Source: Seongchinamella sediminis
GTDB lineage: Bacteria; Pseudomonadota; Gammaproteobacteria; Pseudomonadales; Halieaceae
Direction: 5' to 3'
Length of the DNA: 64,000 bases
NCBI RefSeq assembly: GCF_003457605.1
Contig: NZ_QRAN01000008.1
Coordinates: 1-64,000, forward strand
The notes under the pieces are model-generated. The model ran no database searches. It saw only the letters and a program-made list of their open reading frames with translations, and had not been told where the DNA came from. Position numbers and translations under genes: made by a program. Positions 41,622 through 51,207 of this stretch are shown here, piece after piece (within the stretch, counting starts at the first letter, position 1; each line of letters starts with the position of its first letter).

Positions 41622-42644
41622 TCAGTGCAGCAAACGGTCTTTCAGGCGGGCAATCTTGTCTGCATCGAGGTCCAGAGCCGACTCGTAAAAATGCTCCCTG
41701 GAAGCGTAATGCCGGCGGATTTCCTCAAAGCAGGCGCGAATATACTCCGGCCTGACCTCCAGTAAGGGGCGCAGCACATGCTCCGGCACCGCGTCCCCCG
41801 ATTCATCCCGGAACTGGCCGGATAGCTGCCCGATCTCCTCCTCAATGGGCAGGTAGCGGTTGGTGAGCAGGTAGTCCTCGACGATGGCGTCTTCCTCGAC
41901 CCCGAGCACATCCAGGATCAGCGCCGCCCCGAAGCCGGTGCGGTCCTTGCCAGAGGCGCAGTGGATCAGGGTCGGATGATCTCCGGCAAGAATAAGCTGG
42001 AACATTTCGCAATACTGCGGCAACTGGCTGGCAACGAAGTCCCGGTTCATCTCCTCCATGAAACCGGAGGCATCATCCACCGCGATAATTCCCCGGTGCA
42101 GGTTTTCCATGAAATTGCCGCGACTACCCGGGCTTATCGGCAGACTGGCCAGCGTGTACCCACTCTCCTGCCCCAGGAGGGTCGGTTCCAGTTCCTGCTC
42201 CAGCACCTGGCGAAAGTCGCAGACCAGGGTGAGCCCCAGTCGCCTGACATAATCCTGGTCGCCCTCGGTCAGGCGGGACAGCTTGCTGGAGCGATACAGT
42301 TTGCCCCATTTCAGCTGCCGGCCACATTCAGTCTGGTAACCGCCCAGGTCACGGAAATTGGAAGTACCGGCCAGTGACAGCCGGCGCTCCGCCAGGATGG
42401 CTGATTCTCCCTGCGTTGAGCGGAGGAGAAAATAGTGGCGCACAGATTTATCCGGATTGGGAACCCGGGCCCTCTCCTCCCGGGTACAGAGCACCGGGAC
42501 CCCCGGGTTCCCCTGCCGATAGAAAAACTCCGGGTCATCAGACATGTAGATACTGACCAGGTGTCCGGGTTCGAGGGTACGCCAGCTTAGCTCGTAGTCC
42601 TGCTGGTCGTTGCGTTCCACATGACAGGCGCTCAAATCGAACAT
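41622..42644 (-). CDS. Tyrosine/serine phosphatase-like protein
   Basis: The 340-residue protein ends with a dual-specificity-type phosphatase domain: the P-loop is HCASGKDRTGFGAALIL near residue 210, preceded by the substrate-site SNFRDLGGYQTECGRQLKWGKLYRS signature. About 85 N-terminal residues form an unrecognised leading domain. I chose ATG 42644 with GGGGAG upstream; TTG 42668 is possible. It lies just after the phosphotransferase gene and may share a transcript. Substrate unknown. Confidence 0.82.
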   Translation of the reverse strand: MFDLSACHVERNDQQDYELSWRTLEPGHLVSIYMSDDPEFFYRQGNPGVPVLCTREERARVPNPDKSVRHYFLLRSTQGESAILAERRLSLAGTSNFRDLGGYQTECGRQLKWGKLYRSSKLSRLTEGDQDYVRRLGLTLVCDFRQVLEQELEPTLLGQESGYTLASLPISPGSRGNFMENLHRGIIAVDDASGFMEEMNRDFVASQLPQYCEMFQLILAGDHPTLIHCASGKDRTGFGAALILDVLGVEEDAIVEDYLLTNRYLPIEEEIGQLSGQFRDESGDAVPEHVLRPLLEVRPEYIRACFEEIRRHYASREHFYESALDLDADKIARLKDRLLH

Positions 42645-42660
42645 TCCGCCACTCCCCTGT

Positions 42661-43674
42661 TCAGGCAAGCCTGGCCAGCAGCCGCGGCACCAGGCGTTTG
42701 AGGCGCTTCAGGGTAGCCAGGGCCAGGTCAAGCTGTTCGCTGCCTATCCTCCGCTGCCGGGTATCGTCCATATCAATCGATCTGCCTACGTTGTACATCA
42801 GCCAGTTCAGCCAGTCTCCCTGCACGCAGTGCAGGGCGGCTTCCACCTCTTCGGGAGCCCCCCTGCCGCCGGCCTCCAGGTAGACCGACAACATGTGCAT
42901 AAAGCGGGCTTCATTGAAGTCCAGGGTAATGCCACTCCAATCCAGCGCCTCCAGCACGATTTCGTGGGTGGGGTTTAGCCGGTGGGCCGATTCCCAGTCA
43001 ATGATGAGCGGCTCACCGGCGGCAGTCCAGAGAATATTCTTGTGGTCCAGGTCGCCGTGGCTGGCAAGGGTATGCGCCGACAGGAATTCGACGGCCTCGC
43101 CATGGCGCTGCACCAGTTGCAGGAACCAGTCCAGGTCCTGTTCCAGCTCTCTGGAGCGGCGGCAATTTCTGCTGCGGGCGAACTGCACCAGTACATTCAG
43201 CCTGTCGGCACTGAGTACTGCATATTCCTCGCCTGCCAGACCCGGAATATCAATACTGGCGCGGTGCATGGCGGCAAACAGCTCTGCAACCTGCGCCACG
43301 TGCCGGTCGTCGATCTCACTCCGGTGCAGGGCCCGGGCCTGCACCCAGGGATAGACGAGATAAGCGGCGTCCTCGATGGTTTGCAGGTAGTGGTCTCCGC
43401 GTTTACGGGCCACTACTGCCGGGATGCCACGACGCTGGAATTCCCCGGCGACAGCTTCAGTGCGGTCAAAGTGCGCCACTGTACTGGGATCACCCGGGTC
43501 AAGCTCAGCGGCGAGCTGCTTGATCGCATATTGTCCGCCACTGGTGTCGAGCATCCACATGCGGTGATGGAAGCCGCCCTTGACCGGCGCTGGCGCAGAC
43601 AGCGGTGATCCCAGCTGCAGGGCCGCACAGAGCTGCCGCAGGTGAGCAGGGTTGTCGGGCAGTGGATTCTGCAA
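42661..43674 (-). CDS. Aminoglycoside-phosphotransferase-fold kinase (SrkA-like)
   Basis: The 337-residue protein has the APH catalytic motif SHGDLDHKNILW and the metal-binding IDWESAHR, plus an N-terminal nucleotide lobe. It belongs to phosphotransferases that phosphorylate small molecules or proteins, such as stress kinases. The downstream phosphatase-like gene overlaps nearby, so the two may form an antagonistic pair. This is inference. Confidence 0.8.
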   Translation of the reverse strand: MQNPLPDNPAHLRQLCAALQLGSPLSAPAPVKGGFHHRMWMLDTSGGQYAIKQLAAELDPGDPSTVAHFDRTEAVAGEFQRRGIPAVVARKRGDHYLQTIEDAAYLVYPWVQARALHRSEIDDRHVAQVAELFAAMHRASIDIPGLAGEEYAVLSADRLNVLVQFARSRNCRRSRELEQDLDWFLQLVQRHGEAVEFLSAHTLASHGDLDHKNILWTAAGEPLIIDWESAHRLNPTHEIVLEALDWSGITLDFNEARFMHMLSVYLEAGGRGAPEEVEAALHCVQGDWLNWLMYNVGRSIDMDDTRQRRIGSEQLDLALATLKRLKRLVPRLLARLA

Positions 43675-44098
43675 GGGCTTTGCTCTCCTGTATTTATTTA
43701 AATAGATATTATGTATGTATATAAGGATTATTGTTGTTGTAATTATTGGGGCCGGCCACGCCTGTGGTTAAGCGAATAAAACCTATTTAAATCAGTTATT
43801 TATAGCAAGCATAAGGCACTTATCAAGCCCTGTAACTGGCGGTGAAAAGCCGTGTTGGAGGTGAGGATGGTTTGGGGATAAGCCAGCCCTGATTTCCGGG
43901 TCATCGTCCCAGGCCGATATATCCAGAAACCCTGCAGTTGTTTTCCCCCGGCTGATTCACCAGCTTATCCTCACTTCGCCTGGCCCCGGTGCCCGCAGCT
44001 AACAAGCTCTGTGTTGTTGCTGGACAAGCTGTTGCTCCGTGAGATTCAAGGCATAAGTCTGTGGATAGTACTGGGACAGGGTGTGTTTTTGCCGGGAA
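43675..44098. other. Gene-free AT-rich spacer upstream of the kinase gene
   Basis: No credible gene in 424 bases. The first 120 bases are strongly AT-rich (TATTTAAATAGATATTATG). Near matches to DnaA boxes are TTATCCTCA (43965-43973) and TGTGGATAG (44060-44068), each one mismatch from consensus. They are too few and scattered to call an origin. Confidence 0.4.
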
Positions 44099-45481
44099 TT
44101 ACTTGCCGATGCAAAAGCTGGAAAAGATTTCGCCGAGCAGCTGGTCGGAACTCACCGCGCCGGTGATTTCGCCAAGGGCATGCTGGCATTCCCTGAGGTC
44201 CTCGGCCAATAGTTCGCCGGCGCCTGCACCCTCCAGCTGCGCGCGTCCGGCGGCGAGGGCCCGGGCCGCTTTTTCCAGCGACTGCAAGTGGCGGCGGCGG
44301 GCGCTGAAGCTGCTCTCCTCGCTCTCGCTGTAACCCATGCGCTGTTTCAGGTGGGACTTGAGCAGGTCCATACCGGCACCGGTTTTGGCGGACAATTCGA
44401 TAATTGCGGTACCGTTGTGGTCGGAGACACCCGGTTCGCGTCCACTCAGGTCGCACTTGTTGTGCACCACGCTGGTGGCGATGTGGCGGGTCAGGTGCTG
44501 CTGGATTTCGGGCCAGATAGCCCGGGGCTTGTCGTTGTCGTGGTCCGGGTTCGAGCCATCGACCACCAGCAGGATATGGTCGGCCGATTCCATCTCCGAC
44601 CAGGCCCGGCGGATGCCCTCCTGCTCTACCTCGTCGGCGCTGTCTCGCAGTCCCGCGGTGTCGACAATGTGCAGGGGCATGCCGTCTATCTGGATGTGTT
44701 CGCGCAGCACATCCCGGGTCGTACCTTCGATGGCCGTGACGATGGCCCTGTCCTGGCCAGACAGCGCGTTGAGCAGGCTGGACTTGCCGGCATTGGGCTT
44801 GCCGGCGATGACCAGTTTCATCCCCTCCTGCAGCAGGGCGCCCTGTCTGGCCTGGGCGTGTACCCGCTCCAGCTGGTCGATAATCGCCAGCAGCTGCTCG
44901 CGAACCTGGCCGTCGCCGATGAAGTCGATTTCTTCCTCGGGGAAGTCGATGGCGGCCTCCACGTATACCCGCAGTCTCGTTACCAGCTCTACCAGGGCAT
45001 TAATCTCGCGGGAAAATGCTCCCTGCAGGGAGCGGTTGGCGTTGAGCGCAGCCTGTTCGGTAGTACTGTTGATCAGGTCGGCAATCGCTTCTGCCTGGGC
45101 CAGGTCCAGTTTGTCGTTGAGAAAGGCGCGTTCGGAAAACTCGCCGGGTCGGGCCTGCCTGGCTCCCCGCGCGGTGCAGGCCTTAACAAGCAGGTCGAGA
45201 ATGACCGGGCCGCCGTGGCCCTGCAGTTCAACCACGTCTTCGCCGGTAAAGGAATGCGGCCCGGGGAAGTAAAGGGCAATGCCGGAGTCGAGCCGCTGCC
45301 CGGCGCTATCGCTGAACGGGCAGAAGTGGGCGTGGCGCGGGCTCAGGGTTTGTCCGGTAATGGCCCGGGCGATTGCCAAGGCATTATTACCCGACAGACG
45401 CACAATGCCGACACCACCCCTGCCCGGGGCGGTGGCTACCGCGACGATGGTTTCGGTGCCGGTGATGGTGGGTTCGCTCAT
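44099..45481 (-). CDS. mnmE: tRNA modification GTPase MnmE
   Basis: The 460-residue GTPase works with MnmG on U34 of tRNA. It has the N-terminal tetrahydrofolate domain ([16 protein letters not shown]), the G domain with [14 protein letters not shown] and DTAGLRD, and the C-terminal CIGK motif. It follows yidC in the conserved order rpmH-rnpA-yidD-yidC-mnmE. Its partner gene mnmG lies 18 kb away rather than adjacent. Confidence 0.96.
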   Translation of the reverse strand: MSEPTITGTETIVAVATAPGRGGVGIVRLSGNNALAIARAITGQTLSPRHAHFCPFSDSAGQRLDSGIALYFPGPHSFTGEDVVELQGHGGPVILDLLVKACTARGARQARPGEFSERAFLNDKLDLAQAEAIADLINSTTEQAALNANRSLQGAFSREINALVELVTRLRVYVEAAIDFPEEEIDFIGDGQVREQLLAIIDQLERVHAQARQGALLQEGMKLVIAGKPNAGKSSLLNALSGQDRAIVTAIEGTTRDVLREHIQIDGMPLHIVDTAGLRDSADEVEQEGIRRAWSEMESADHILLVVDGSNPDHDNDKPRAIWPEIQQHLTRHIATSVVHNKCDLSGREPGVSDHNGTAIIELSAKTGAGMDLLKSHLKQRMGYSESEESSFSARRRHLQSLEKAARALAAGRAQLEGAGAGELLAEDLRECQHALGEITGAVSSDQLLGEIFSSFCIGK

Positions 45482-45528
45482 CCGGACAGTATAGCGCCCC
45501 GCGCCCTGGCGGAAACGGGGCGGGCCGA

Positions 45529-47226
45529 TCAGCTGTCAGCGTTCTCTATCTGGCGGGTAATCACGTATTGCTGGGCCATGGACAGGAGGTTGTTGACCAC
45601 CCAGTACAGCACCAGACCGGCCGGGAACCAGAGGAAGAAGAAGGTGAAGACAATGGGCAGCCACTGCATGATCTTCGCCTGCATGGGATCGGTGGGCGGC
45701 GGGTTGAGCTTCTGCATAAACCACATACTGGCCCCCATCAGGATGGGCAGGACAAAGTACGGGTCCATGACCGACAGGTCGTCAATCCACAGGGCAAAGG
45801 GCGCATGGCGCAGCTCGACACTCTCCATCAACACCCAGTACAGGGCGATGAACACCGGCATTTGCACCAGGATGGGCAGGCAACCGCCCATGGGGTTGAC
45901 CTTCTCCTTGCGGTACAGCTCCATCATGGCCTGGGACTGCTTTTGCTTGTCGTCCGCGTACTGCTCGCGGATGTCCATCATTTTAGGCTGTACCTTGCGC
46001 ATGCGCGCCATGGAACGGTAACTGGTAGCGGACAGCTTGAAAAAGGCCGCTTTAACCAGCACGGTCAGCAGGATGATCGCCACACCCCAGTTACCGACAA
46101 ACAGGAAGATCTTGTTCAGCAGCCAGAACAGGGGCTGGGCAATCCACCACAGCCAGCCGTAATCCACCACCAGATCCAGGTAAGGCGAGATCTCGGCCAG
46201 CCGGTACTGGTCCTTGGGACCGGCGTAGAACCGGGCGCCGGTCTGGCCGGACTGGCCGGGATCCAGGGTCAGGGCCGGGCTGGTAAAACCGGCAATGTTG
46301 AAGCCGGCGGAGGTGACCCGGGTACTGTAGTTGTGGCTCTGCTCGGCGTTGGGGATCCAGGCACTGAGGAAGTAGTGCTGCAACATGGCAATCCAGCCGC
46401 CGGGCAATTGTGCCTTGAAGGGCTCTTCGCGCATGTCCTCGAAGCTGAACTTGGTGAAGCGTTCGTCCGGTTGGGTAATAGCCGCACCGAGGAAGGGCTG
46501 CATGCCCATACCGGCACCGCTGGCTGAGGGTGCCGGGCTGCTGTCGCGCTTGATCTGGCCGAACAGGTTGGCCTGCCAGCGGCTGCTGCTGTTGTTCTCG
46601 ACCAGGTAGTCCACCTGCACCAGGTAGTCACCGCGGGTGAAGGTAAAGCGTTTGGTAACGTTCACATCGCCACTTTCACCCTGCCAGTGCAAATCGACCA
46701 CCAGCTGGTCCTGGCCGGCTGCCATTTCATAGCTGCTGGCGCTGGTGCTGAAGGAAGCGCGTCCCTTGCTGTCGATACCGTCGGCACCAATCAGGCCGCT
46801 CTGGGCAACATAGGTGCGTTTTTCATTCTGCTCGAGGAGCACGAAGGGGACATCGGGATTGTCGATCTGCTCCAGGTGGCGAGGCAGTGCCAGCTCGATG
46901 ATGTCGCCGCCCCTGAGGTCTATCGCCAGTTGCAGGCTATCGGTCCTGACCAGCACGATCCGGCTGTTGTCGCTGGCCACTTCGGCCGGTGTTTCGGGAC
47001 TGGCGGTATCAGGGGCCGATGGCAAGTCCTCGTTGCTGCCGGGGGCTGCCGATTCCTCAAGCACTTGCGGCAGTTCCGCCGGGCGGGCCTCGCCATTGGC
47101 GATCAGGCGGGTGGTCTGGGCTTCTGCGGCCTGGGTCTTGCCATCCTTGAAGGCTACCCACTCGGTGAGCAGCATGAAGGAAAGAATGGCGATCGCGCCA
47201 ATAAGCAATGAGCGTTGCAAATCCAT
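45529..47226 (-). CDS. yidC: Membrane protein insertase YidC
   Basis: The 565-residue insertase has an N-terminal membrane anchor, a large periplasmic domain (about residues 60-350) and a C-terminal core of five membrane segments beginning with [15 protein letters not shown] and including the [15 protein letters not shown] signature. The long periplasmic domain is typical of Gram-negatives. It lies 15 bases after yidD and upstream of mnmE. Confidence 0.96.
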   Translation of the reverse strand: MDLQRSLLIGAIAILSFMLLTEWVAFKDGKTQAAEAQTTRLIANGEARPAELPQVLEESAAPGSNEDLPSAPDTASPETPAEVASDNSRIVLVRTDSLQLAIDLRGGDIIELALPRHLEQIDNPDVPFVLLEQNEKRTYVAQSGLIGADGIDSKGRASFSTSASSYEMAAGQDQLVVDLHWQGESGDVNVTKRFTFTRGDYLVQVDYLVENNSSSRWQANLFGQIKRDSSPAPSASGAGMGMQPFLGAAITQPDERFTKFSFEDMREEPFKAQLPGGWIAMLQHYFLSAWIPNAEQSHNYSTRVTSAGFNIAGFTSPALTLDPGQSGQTGARFYAGPKDQYRLAEISPYLDLVVDYGWLWWIAQPLFWLLNKIFLFVGNWGVAIILLTVLVKAAFFKLSATSYRSMARMRKVQPKMMDIREQYADDKQKQSQAMMELYRKEKVNPMGGCLPILVQMPVFIALYWVLMESVELRHAPFALWIDDLSVMDPYFVLPILMGASMWFMQKLNPPPTDPMQAKIMQWLPIVFTFFFLWFPAGLVLYWVVNNLLSMAQQYVITRQIENADS

Positions 47227-47241
47227 AGTAATATCTGTGGC

Positions 47242-47469
47242 TTAGTGTGAGTGGCGGCAGGGAGGCACCGGGTCGATGCCCCCCTCGTGCCAGGGGTGGC
47301 ATTTTGACAGGCGGCGGATCGCCAGCCAGCTTCCTTTCAGTACCCCGTGTTCGGCGATCGCCTGCTGGGCATAACTGGAACAACTGGGATGGAAACGGCA
47401 GTTGTTGCCCAGAAACGGGCTCAGCAATACCTTGTAACAGCTAATCAGGGTAATCAAGAAGCGACGCAT
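47242..47469 (-). CDS. yidD: Membrane protein insertion efficiency factor YidD
   Basis: The 75-residue protein has the conserved NCRFHPSCSSYAQQAIAEHG, HPWHEGGIDPVP and hydrophobic N terminus. The start ATG 47469 overlaps the rnpA stop by one base, so translation is coupled; a longer frame reaching 47523 reads inside rnpA and is rejected. Confidence 0.9.
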   Translation of the reverse strand: MRRFLITLISCYKVLLSPFLGNNCRFHPSCSSYAQQAIAEHGVLKGSWLAIRRLSKCHPWHEGGIDPVPPCRHSH

Positions 47470-47852
47470 CAGGGTTCCGTGCCTTGGCTGGGTTGGGACG
47501 CGTGGCGGATCAGTTTCTGCCACTGCTGCCGCAATATAGTAGAAAGCTCTGCATTATCCAACCGGTCCAGTCCGCGCCGGGCCAGCAGGATAACGTCCAG
47601 CGGGGGCGTGGATGGAGGCAGGGTGCGGAATACTTCCCGCGCTATCCGTTTTATCCGGTTGCGCTGCACCGCCAAGCGGACATTTTTTTTGGCTATGACT
47701 AAACCCAGGCGGTGCCCGGGTTCATCATTGGTGCGTGCCAGAAGCAATAAATGCTGGTGCGAGGCTCTTGCCTCGGCGCCGTCAAATACCCGGCTGTAGT
47801 CTTTGGCATTAAGCAGGCGTCTGGCTTTGCCGAAGCTGTTGTCAGCGCCCAC
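47469..47852 (-). CDS. rnpA: Ribonuclease P protein component
   Basis: The 127-residue basic protein binds the RNase P RNA. The signature is RLGLVIAKKNVRLAVQRNRIKRIAREVFR. The start is GTG at 47852. It follows rpmH after 15 bases and precedes yidD, the universal order. Confidence 0.94.
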   Translation of the reverse strand: MGADNSFGKARRLLNAKDYSRVFDGAEARASHQHLLLLARTNDEPGHRLGLVIAKKNVRLAVQRNRIKRIAREVFRTLPPSTPPLDVILLARRGLDRLDNAELSTILRQQWQKLIRHASQPSQGTEP

Positions 47853-47867
47853 CCAGTTTGCTGTCCG

Positions 47868-48002
47868 TTAAGCGGACAGGACCTTGCGGCCCTTGGCACG
47901 ACGGCGGTTGAGAACGGCGCGGCCATTCTTGGTGGCCATGCGCGAGCGGAAACCGTGGGTGCGCTTGCGCTTCAGTACGCTGGGCTGAAATGTTCTTTTC
48001 AT
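47868..48002 (-). CDS. rpmH: 50S ribosomal protein L34
   Basis: A 44-residue very basic protein beginning [18 protein letters not shown] and ending KGRKVLSA, the conserved L34 sequence. The stop TAA lies at 47868-47870. It opens the rpmH-rnpA-yidD-yidC-mnmE transcript behind a good promoter at 48082-48110. Confidence 0.97.
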   Translation of the reverse strand: MKRTFQPSVLKRKRTHGFRSRMATKNGRAVLNRRRAKGRKVLSA

Positions 48003-48081
48003 GACTGTATTCCAAATGGTTGATTCAGGGGGCCGGCGATTCCACGAGGAAATGAGCCACTGGCCGGAAAAAAGGTGGGGT

Positions 48082-48110
48082 ATTCTATTGAAATGCCGGT
48101 GTTAATTCAA
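48082..48110 (-). promoter_or_regulatory. Sigma70 promoter of rpmH-rnpA operon
   Basis: Minus-strand TTGAAT (48105-48110), 17-base spacer, TAGAAT (48082-48087). It lies about 80 bases upstream of the rpmH ATG. Confidence 0.7.
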
Positions 48111-48521
48111 TGCAGGCGGGGGTATTTTTTCGGGCCTGTTCGGGAGCCGTTTTGCCGCTTTCCCGGCTTGCGATGAAGGCGCTGCTGCTGCCTGCCCTGG
48201 CGATCGGGCGAGCCCAGATCTACCGCGGCCTGCAGCAATCGCCCCACAGATTCCCCATAAATTATCGACAGCTTATCCACAAACAGGGTTATCAATTTAA
48301 TTTTTCCTGCAGCTGGTTAAAAAATAGTCCATATAGGCATAAGGTATTGAAAAACATACTAATAAATAATAGCAGCTGCATTAAAATATGTGTGGATAAG
48401 TGGCGAAAGCGAGAGTATGATCTGTCCACCGATCAGGGGAAAATCAGATCGGTAAACACAACAATGAATCATAATGTGACTAGCGGAGGCGCGCGCTCTG
48501 GTGCGCCTCAAGGGGAAAGTT
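48111..48521. other. Candidate oriC and dnaA promoter region
   Basis: The rpmH-dnaA spacer, usual oriC site in pseudomonads and relatives. It holds perfect DnaA boxes TTATCCACA (48273-48281) and, inverted, TGTGGATAA (48391-48399), plus the near match TTATCGACA (48262-48270). Between them, 48290-48390 is very AT-rich and could be the unwinding element. No coding frame is credible. Confidence 0.65.
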
Positions 48522-49973
48522 TTGCCTGGCGTGGTATGGAAGCAATGCGTCGACAGATTGCAGGATGAGCTGCCTTCACAGCAGTTCAATACCTGGATAA
48601 GGCCGCTTCAGGCCAGCAGCGACGGACAATCACTCACTCTCTTTGCCCCCAACCGGTTCATCAAGGATTTCGTGTCCGACAAATTCGCCCAGCGTATTAC
48701 CGAGCTGCTGGCGGAACTGGAGCCGGGTGGTGGCCTCCATGTGGTACTGGAGATAGGTGGCCAGGGCCGGACCAGCCAGCCGCTGACGCCGGTTGCGGCG
48801 GCGGCCCCCGTGCCCGTTCCCACGGTTAACGACATGCCACCGGCGGTGTCGGGTACTGTGGTATCTACCGGCGGCGGTGTTGTTGCTGGCCATGGCCGGC
48901 GCAGCGCCCATAATGGCCTGCGCCAGGCGGAAATTGAAGGCTCGCTGCAGCACCAGCAAAATCTGGTGGACACTTATACCTTTGATAATTTTGTCGAAGG
49001 CAAGTCAAACCAGCTCGCCCTGGCCGCGGCGCGACAGGTAGCAGAAAACCCCGGTGATTCCTACAACCCCCTGTTCCTGTATGGCGGTGTGGGCCTGGGT
49101 AAAACCCACCTGATGCACGCGGTGGGCAATGCTCTCAAGCGCAGCAAACCCAATGCCAAGATCGTCTACCTGCATTCCGAGCGCTTTGTGGCCGACATGG
49201 TAAAGGCGCTGCAGTTAAACGCGATCAGTGACTTCAAGCGCTACTACCGCACGGTAGACGCCCTGCTGATTGACGATATCCAGTTTTTTGCCAAGAAAGA
49301 TCGTTCCCAGGAGGAATTTTTTCACACCTTCAACGCCTTGCTCGAGGGCGGGCAGCAGATGATCCTGACCTGCGACCGTTATCCCAAGGAGATCGATGGC
49401 CTCGAGGAGCGGCTCAAGTCGCGTTTCGGCTGGGGACTGACCGTGGCCGTGGAGCCGCCGGAACTGGAAACCCGGGTGGCCATCCTGATGAAGAAAGCCA
49501 CCCAGGCGCGCATTAACCTGCCCCCTGATGCCGCGTTCTTTATCGCCCAGCGAATTCGGTCCAATGTCAGGGAGCTGGAGGGTGCGCTGAAAAGAGTGAT
49601 AGCGAGCGCTCACTTCACAAAAAGGGATATCGACATTGAGTTGATCAAGGACAGCCTGAAAGACTTGCTGGCCCTGCAGGACAAACAGGTCAGCCTGGAC
49701 AATATCCAGCGCACCGTGGCCGAGTATTACAAAATAAAAGTGGCGGACCTGATGTCGCGTCGTCGCAGCCGCTCTGTGGCCCGGCCCCGCCAGGTGGCCA
49801 TGGCCCTGGCCAAGGAACTGACCAATCACAGCCTGCCGGAAATTGGTGACAGCTTTGGTGGCAGAGATCACACGACAGTTCTTCACGCATGTCGTAAAAT
49901 CAAGGAACTTCGTGAAACCGATGCAGATATTCGCGAAGACTACAAGAACTTGCTGCGATCGCTCACTACCTGA
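48522..49973 (+). CDS. dnaA: Chromosomal replication initiator protein DnaA
   Basis: The 483-residue AAA+ initiator has Walker [17 protein letters not shown], Walker [14 protein letters not shown], and the C-terminal DNA-binding [14 protein letters not shown] signature. The N-terminal domain [11 protein letters not shown] is typical. I chose TTG 48522 with AAGGGG upstream, which gives the usual few residues before [18 protein letters not shown] 48501 would add seven unusual residues. A long proline/valine-rich linker lies at about residues 85-130. Confidence 0.95.
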   Translation: MPGVVWKQCVDRLQDELPSQQFNTWIRPLQASSDGQSLTLFAPNRFIKDFVSDKFAQRITELLAELEPGGGLHVVLEIGGQGRTSQPLTPVAAAAPVPVPTVNDMPPAVSGTVVSTGGGVVAGHGRRSAHNGLRQAEIEGSLQHQQNLVDTYTFDNFVEGKSNQLALAAARQVAENPGDSYNPLFLYGGVGLGKTHLMHAVGNALKRSKPNAKIVYLHSERFVADMVKALQLNAISDFKRYYRTVDALLIDDIQFFAKKDRSQEEFFHTFNALLEGGQQMILTCDRYPKEIDGLEERLKSRFGWGLTVAVEPPELETRVAILMKKATQARINLPPDAAFFIAQRIRSNVRELEGALKRVIASAHFTKRDIDIELIKDSLKDLLALQDKQVSLDNIQRTVAEYYKIKVADLMSRRRSRSVARPRQVAMALAKELTNHSLPEIGDSFGGRDHTTVLHACRKIKELRETDADIREDYKNLLRSLTT

Positions 49974-50063
49974 GCGTAGCCGGGAGAAAGCAGTTCTGGT
50001 GTGTAAATAATGTAAAATAAACTGCCGGCCACGGCTTTATCGTGTTAAGGAATCACAATCCCT

Positions 50064-51170
50064 ATGAAGTTCACTGTTTCGCGGGACGCCCTGCTCAAGC
50101 CCTTGAACCTGGTCGCCGGTGTGGTCGAACGCCGCCAGACCTTACCTATCCTGGCCAACGTTCTCATGGTGCTGGAAGACGATCGCCTGTCCCTGACCGG
50201 CACTGACCTCGAGGTCGAGCTGGTCGGCCGCGTCCAGCTGGGGGCCACGGGTGAGTCTGGTGAGCTAACCGTACCCGCCCGCAAGCTGGTGGATATATGC
50301 AAGTCGCTACCTGAGGGCAGCGATATCAGTTTTAGCGCTGAAGACGGCAAGGTTACCGTCAAGTCGGGGCGCAGCCGTTTCACCCTGTCGACACTGCCTG
50401 CCCGGGAGTTTCCCAACGTGGAAGACAGCAGCATGGGTACCCACCAGTTTACGATCAGGCAGGGCCAGCTCAAACGCCTGATTGAGCGTACCGGTTTCGC
50501 CATGGCCCAGCAGGACGTCCGCTATTACCTCAACGGTATGCTTTGGGAACTGAAAGACCAGCAATTGAAGGTGGTTGCCACCGACGGTCATCGCCTGGCC
50601 CTGTGCAGCCTGCCGGAGAAAGTCGATACCAGTGAGGATGCCCAGGTGATTCTGCCCCGCAAGGGCGTGCTGGAATTGGCGCGCCTGTTGCTGGCGGAAG
50701 AGGAAGATATCGCCATCGTCATCGGCAGCAATCATATTCGTGCCACGACTGACGAATTCACTTTCACATCGAAGCTGGTTGATGGCAAGTTTCCTGATTA
50801 TCAGCGCGTATTGCCCCGCTCTCCCAATAAGATCGTACTCGGTTCCCGGGTGGAACTGCGCCAGGCCTTTACTCGCACCGCGATCCTCTCCAACGAAAAG
50901 TACCGTGGTGTACGCCTCAAGCTGACGGATAACAGCCTGGATATCGTAGCGAATAACCCGGAACAGGAAGAAGCCGAGGAGGCGGTACCCGTTGATTACC
51001 AGGGCGAGCCCCTGGAGGTTGGTTTCAATGTCAGTTACTTGCTGGACGTGTTGTCGGTACTGAGTGGTGAGCAGGTCAAGCTATCCCTGTCCGACCCCAA
51101 CAGCAGTGCGCTGTTGGAAGAGTCAGACGAGGGCGACTCGCTGTACGTGGTAATGCCCATGCGCCTCTAG
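50064..51170 (+). CDS. dnaN: DNA polymerase III subunit beta (sliding clamp)
   Basis: The 368-residue ring clamp has three repeated domains: MKFTVSRDALLKPLNLVAGVVERRQTLPILANVL at the N terminus and the C-terminal PMRL. It lies 90 bases after dnaA and 37 bases before recF, the usual origin-proximal order. Confidence 0.96.
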   Translation: MKFTVSRDALLKPLNLVAGVVERRQTLPILANVLMVLEDDRLSLTGTDLEVELVGRVQLGATGESGELTVPARKLVDICKSLPEGSDISFSAEDGKVTVKSGRSRFTLSTLPAREFPNVEDSSMGTHQFTIRQGQLKRLIERTGFAMAQQDVRYYLNGMLWELKDQQLKVVATDGHRLALCSLPEKVDTSEDAQVILPRKGVLELARLLLAEEEDIAIVIGSNHIRATTDEFTFTSKLVDGKFPDYQRVLPRSPNKIVLGSRVELRQAFTRTAILSNEKYRGVRLKLTDNSLDIVANNPEQEEAEEAVPVDYQGEPLEVGFNVSYLLDVLSVLSGEQVKLSLSDPNSSALLEESDEGDSLYVVMPMRL

Positions 51171-51207
51171 GAGGCGCAGTCCCCTCCCCTTTTCCAGCCC
51201 CGCGCTG

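Noticed and set aside
43965-44068. Second replication origin near mnmE
   Set aside because: Only two imperfect DnaA boxes about 95 bases apart; the rpmH-dnaA spacer has perfect boxes and an AT-rich core.
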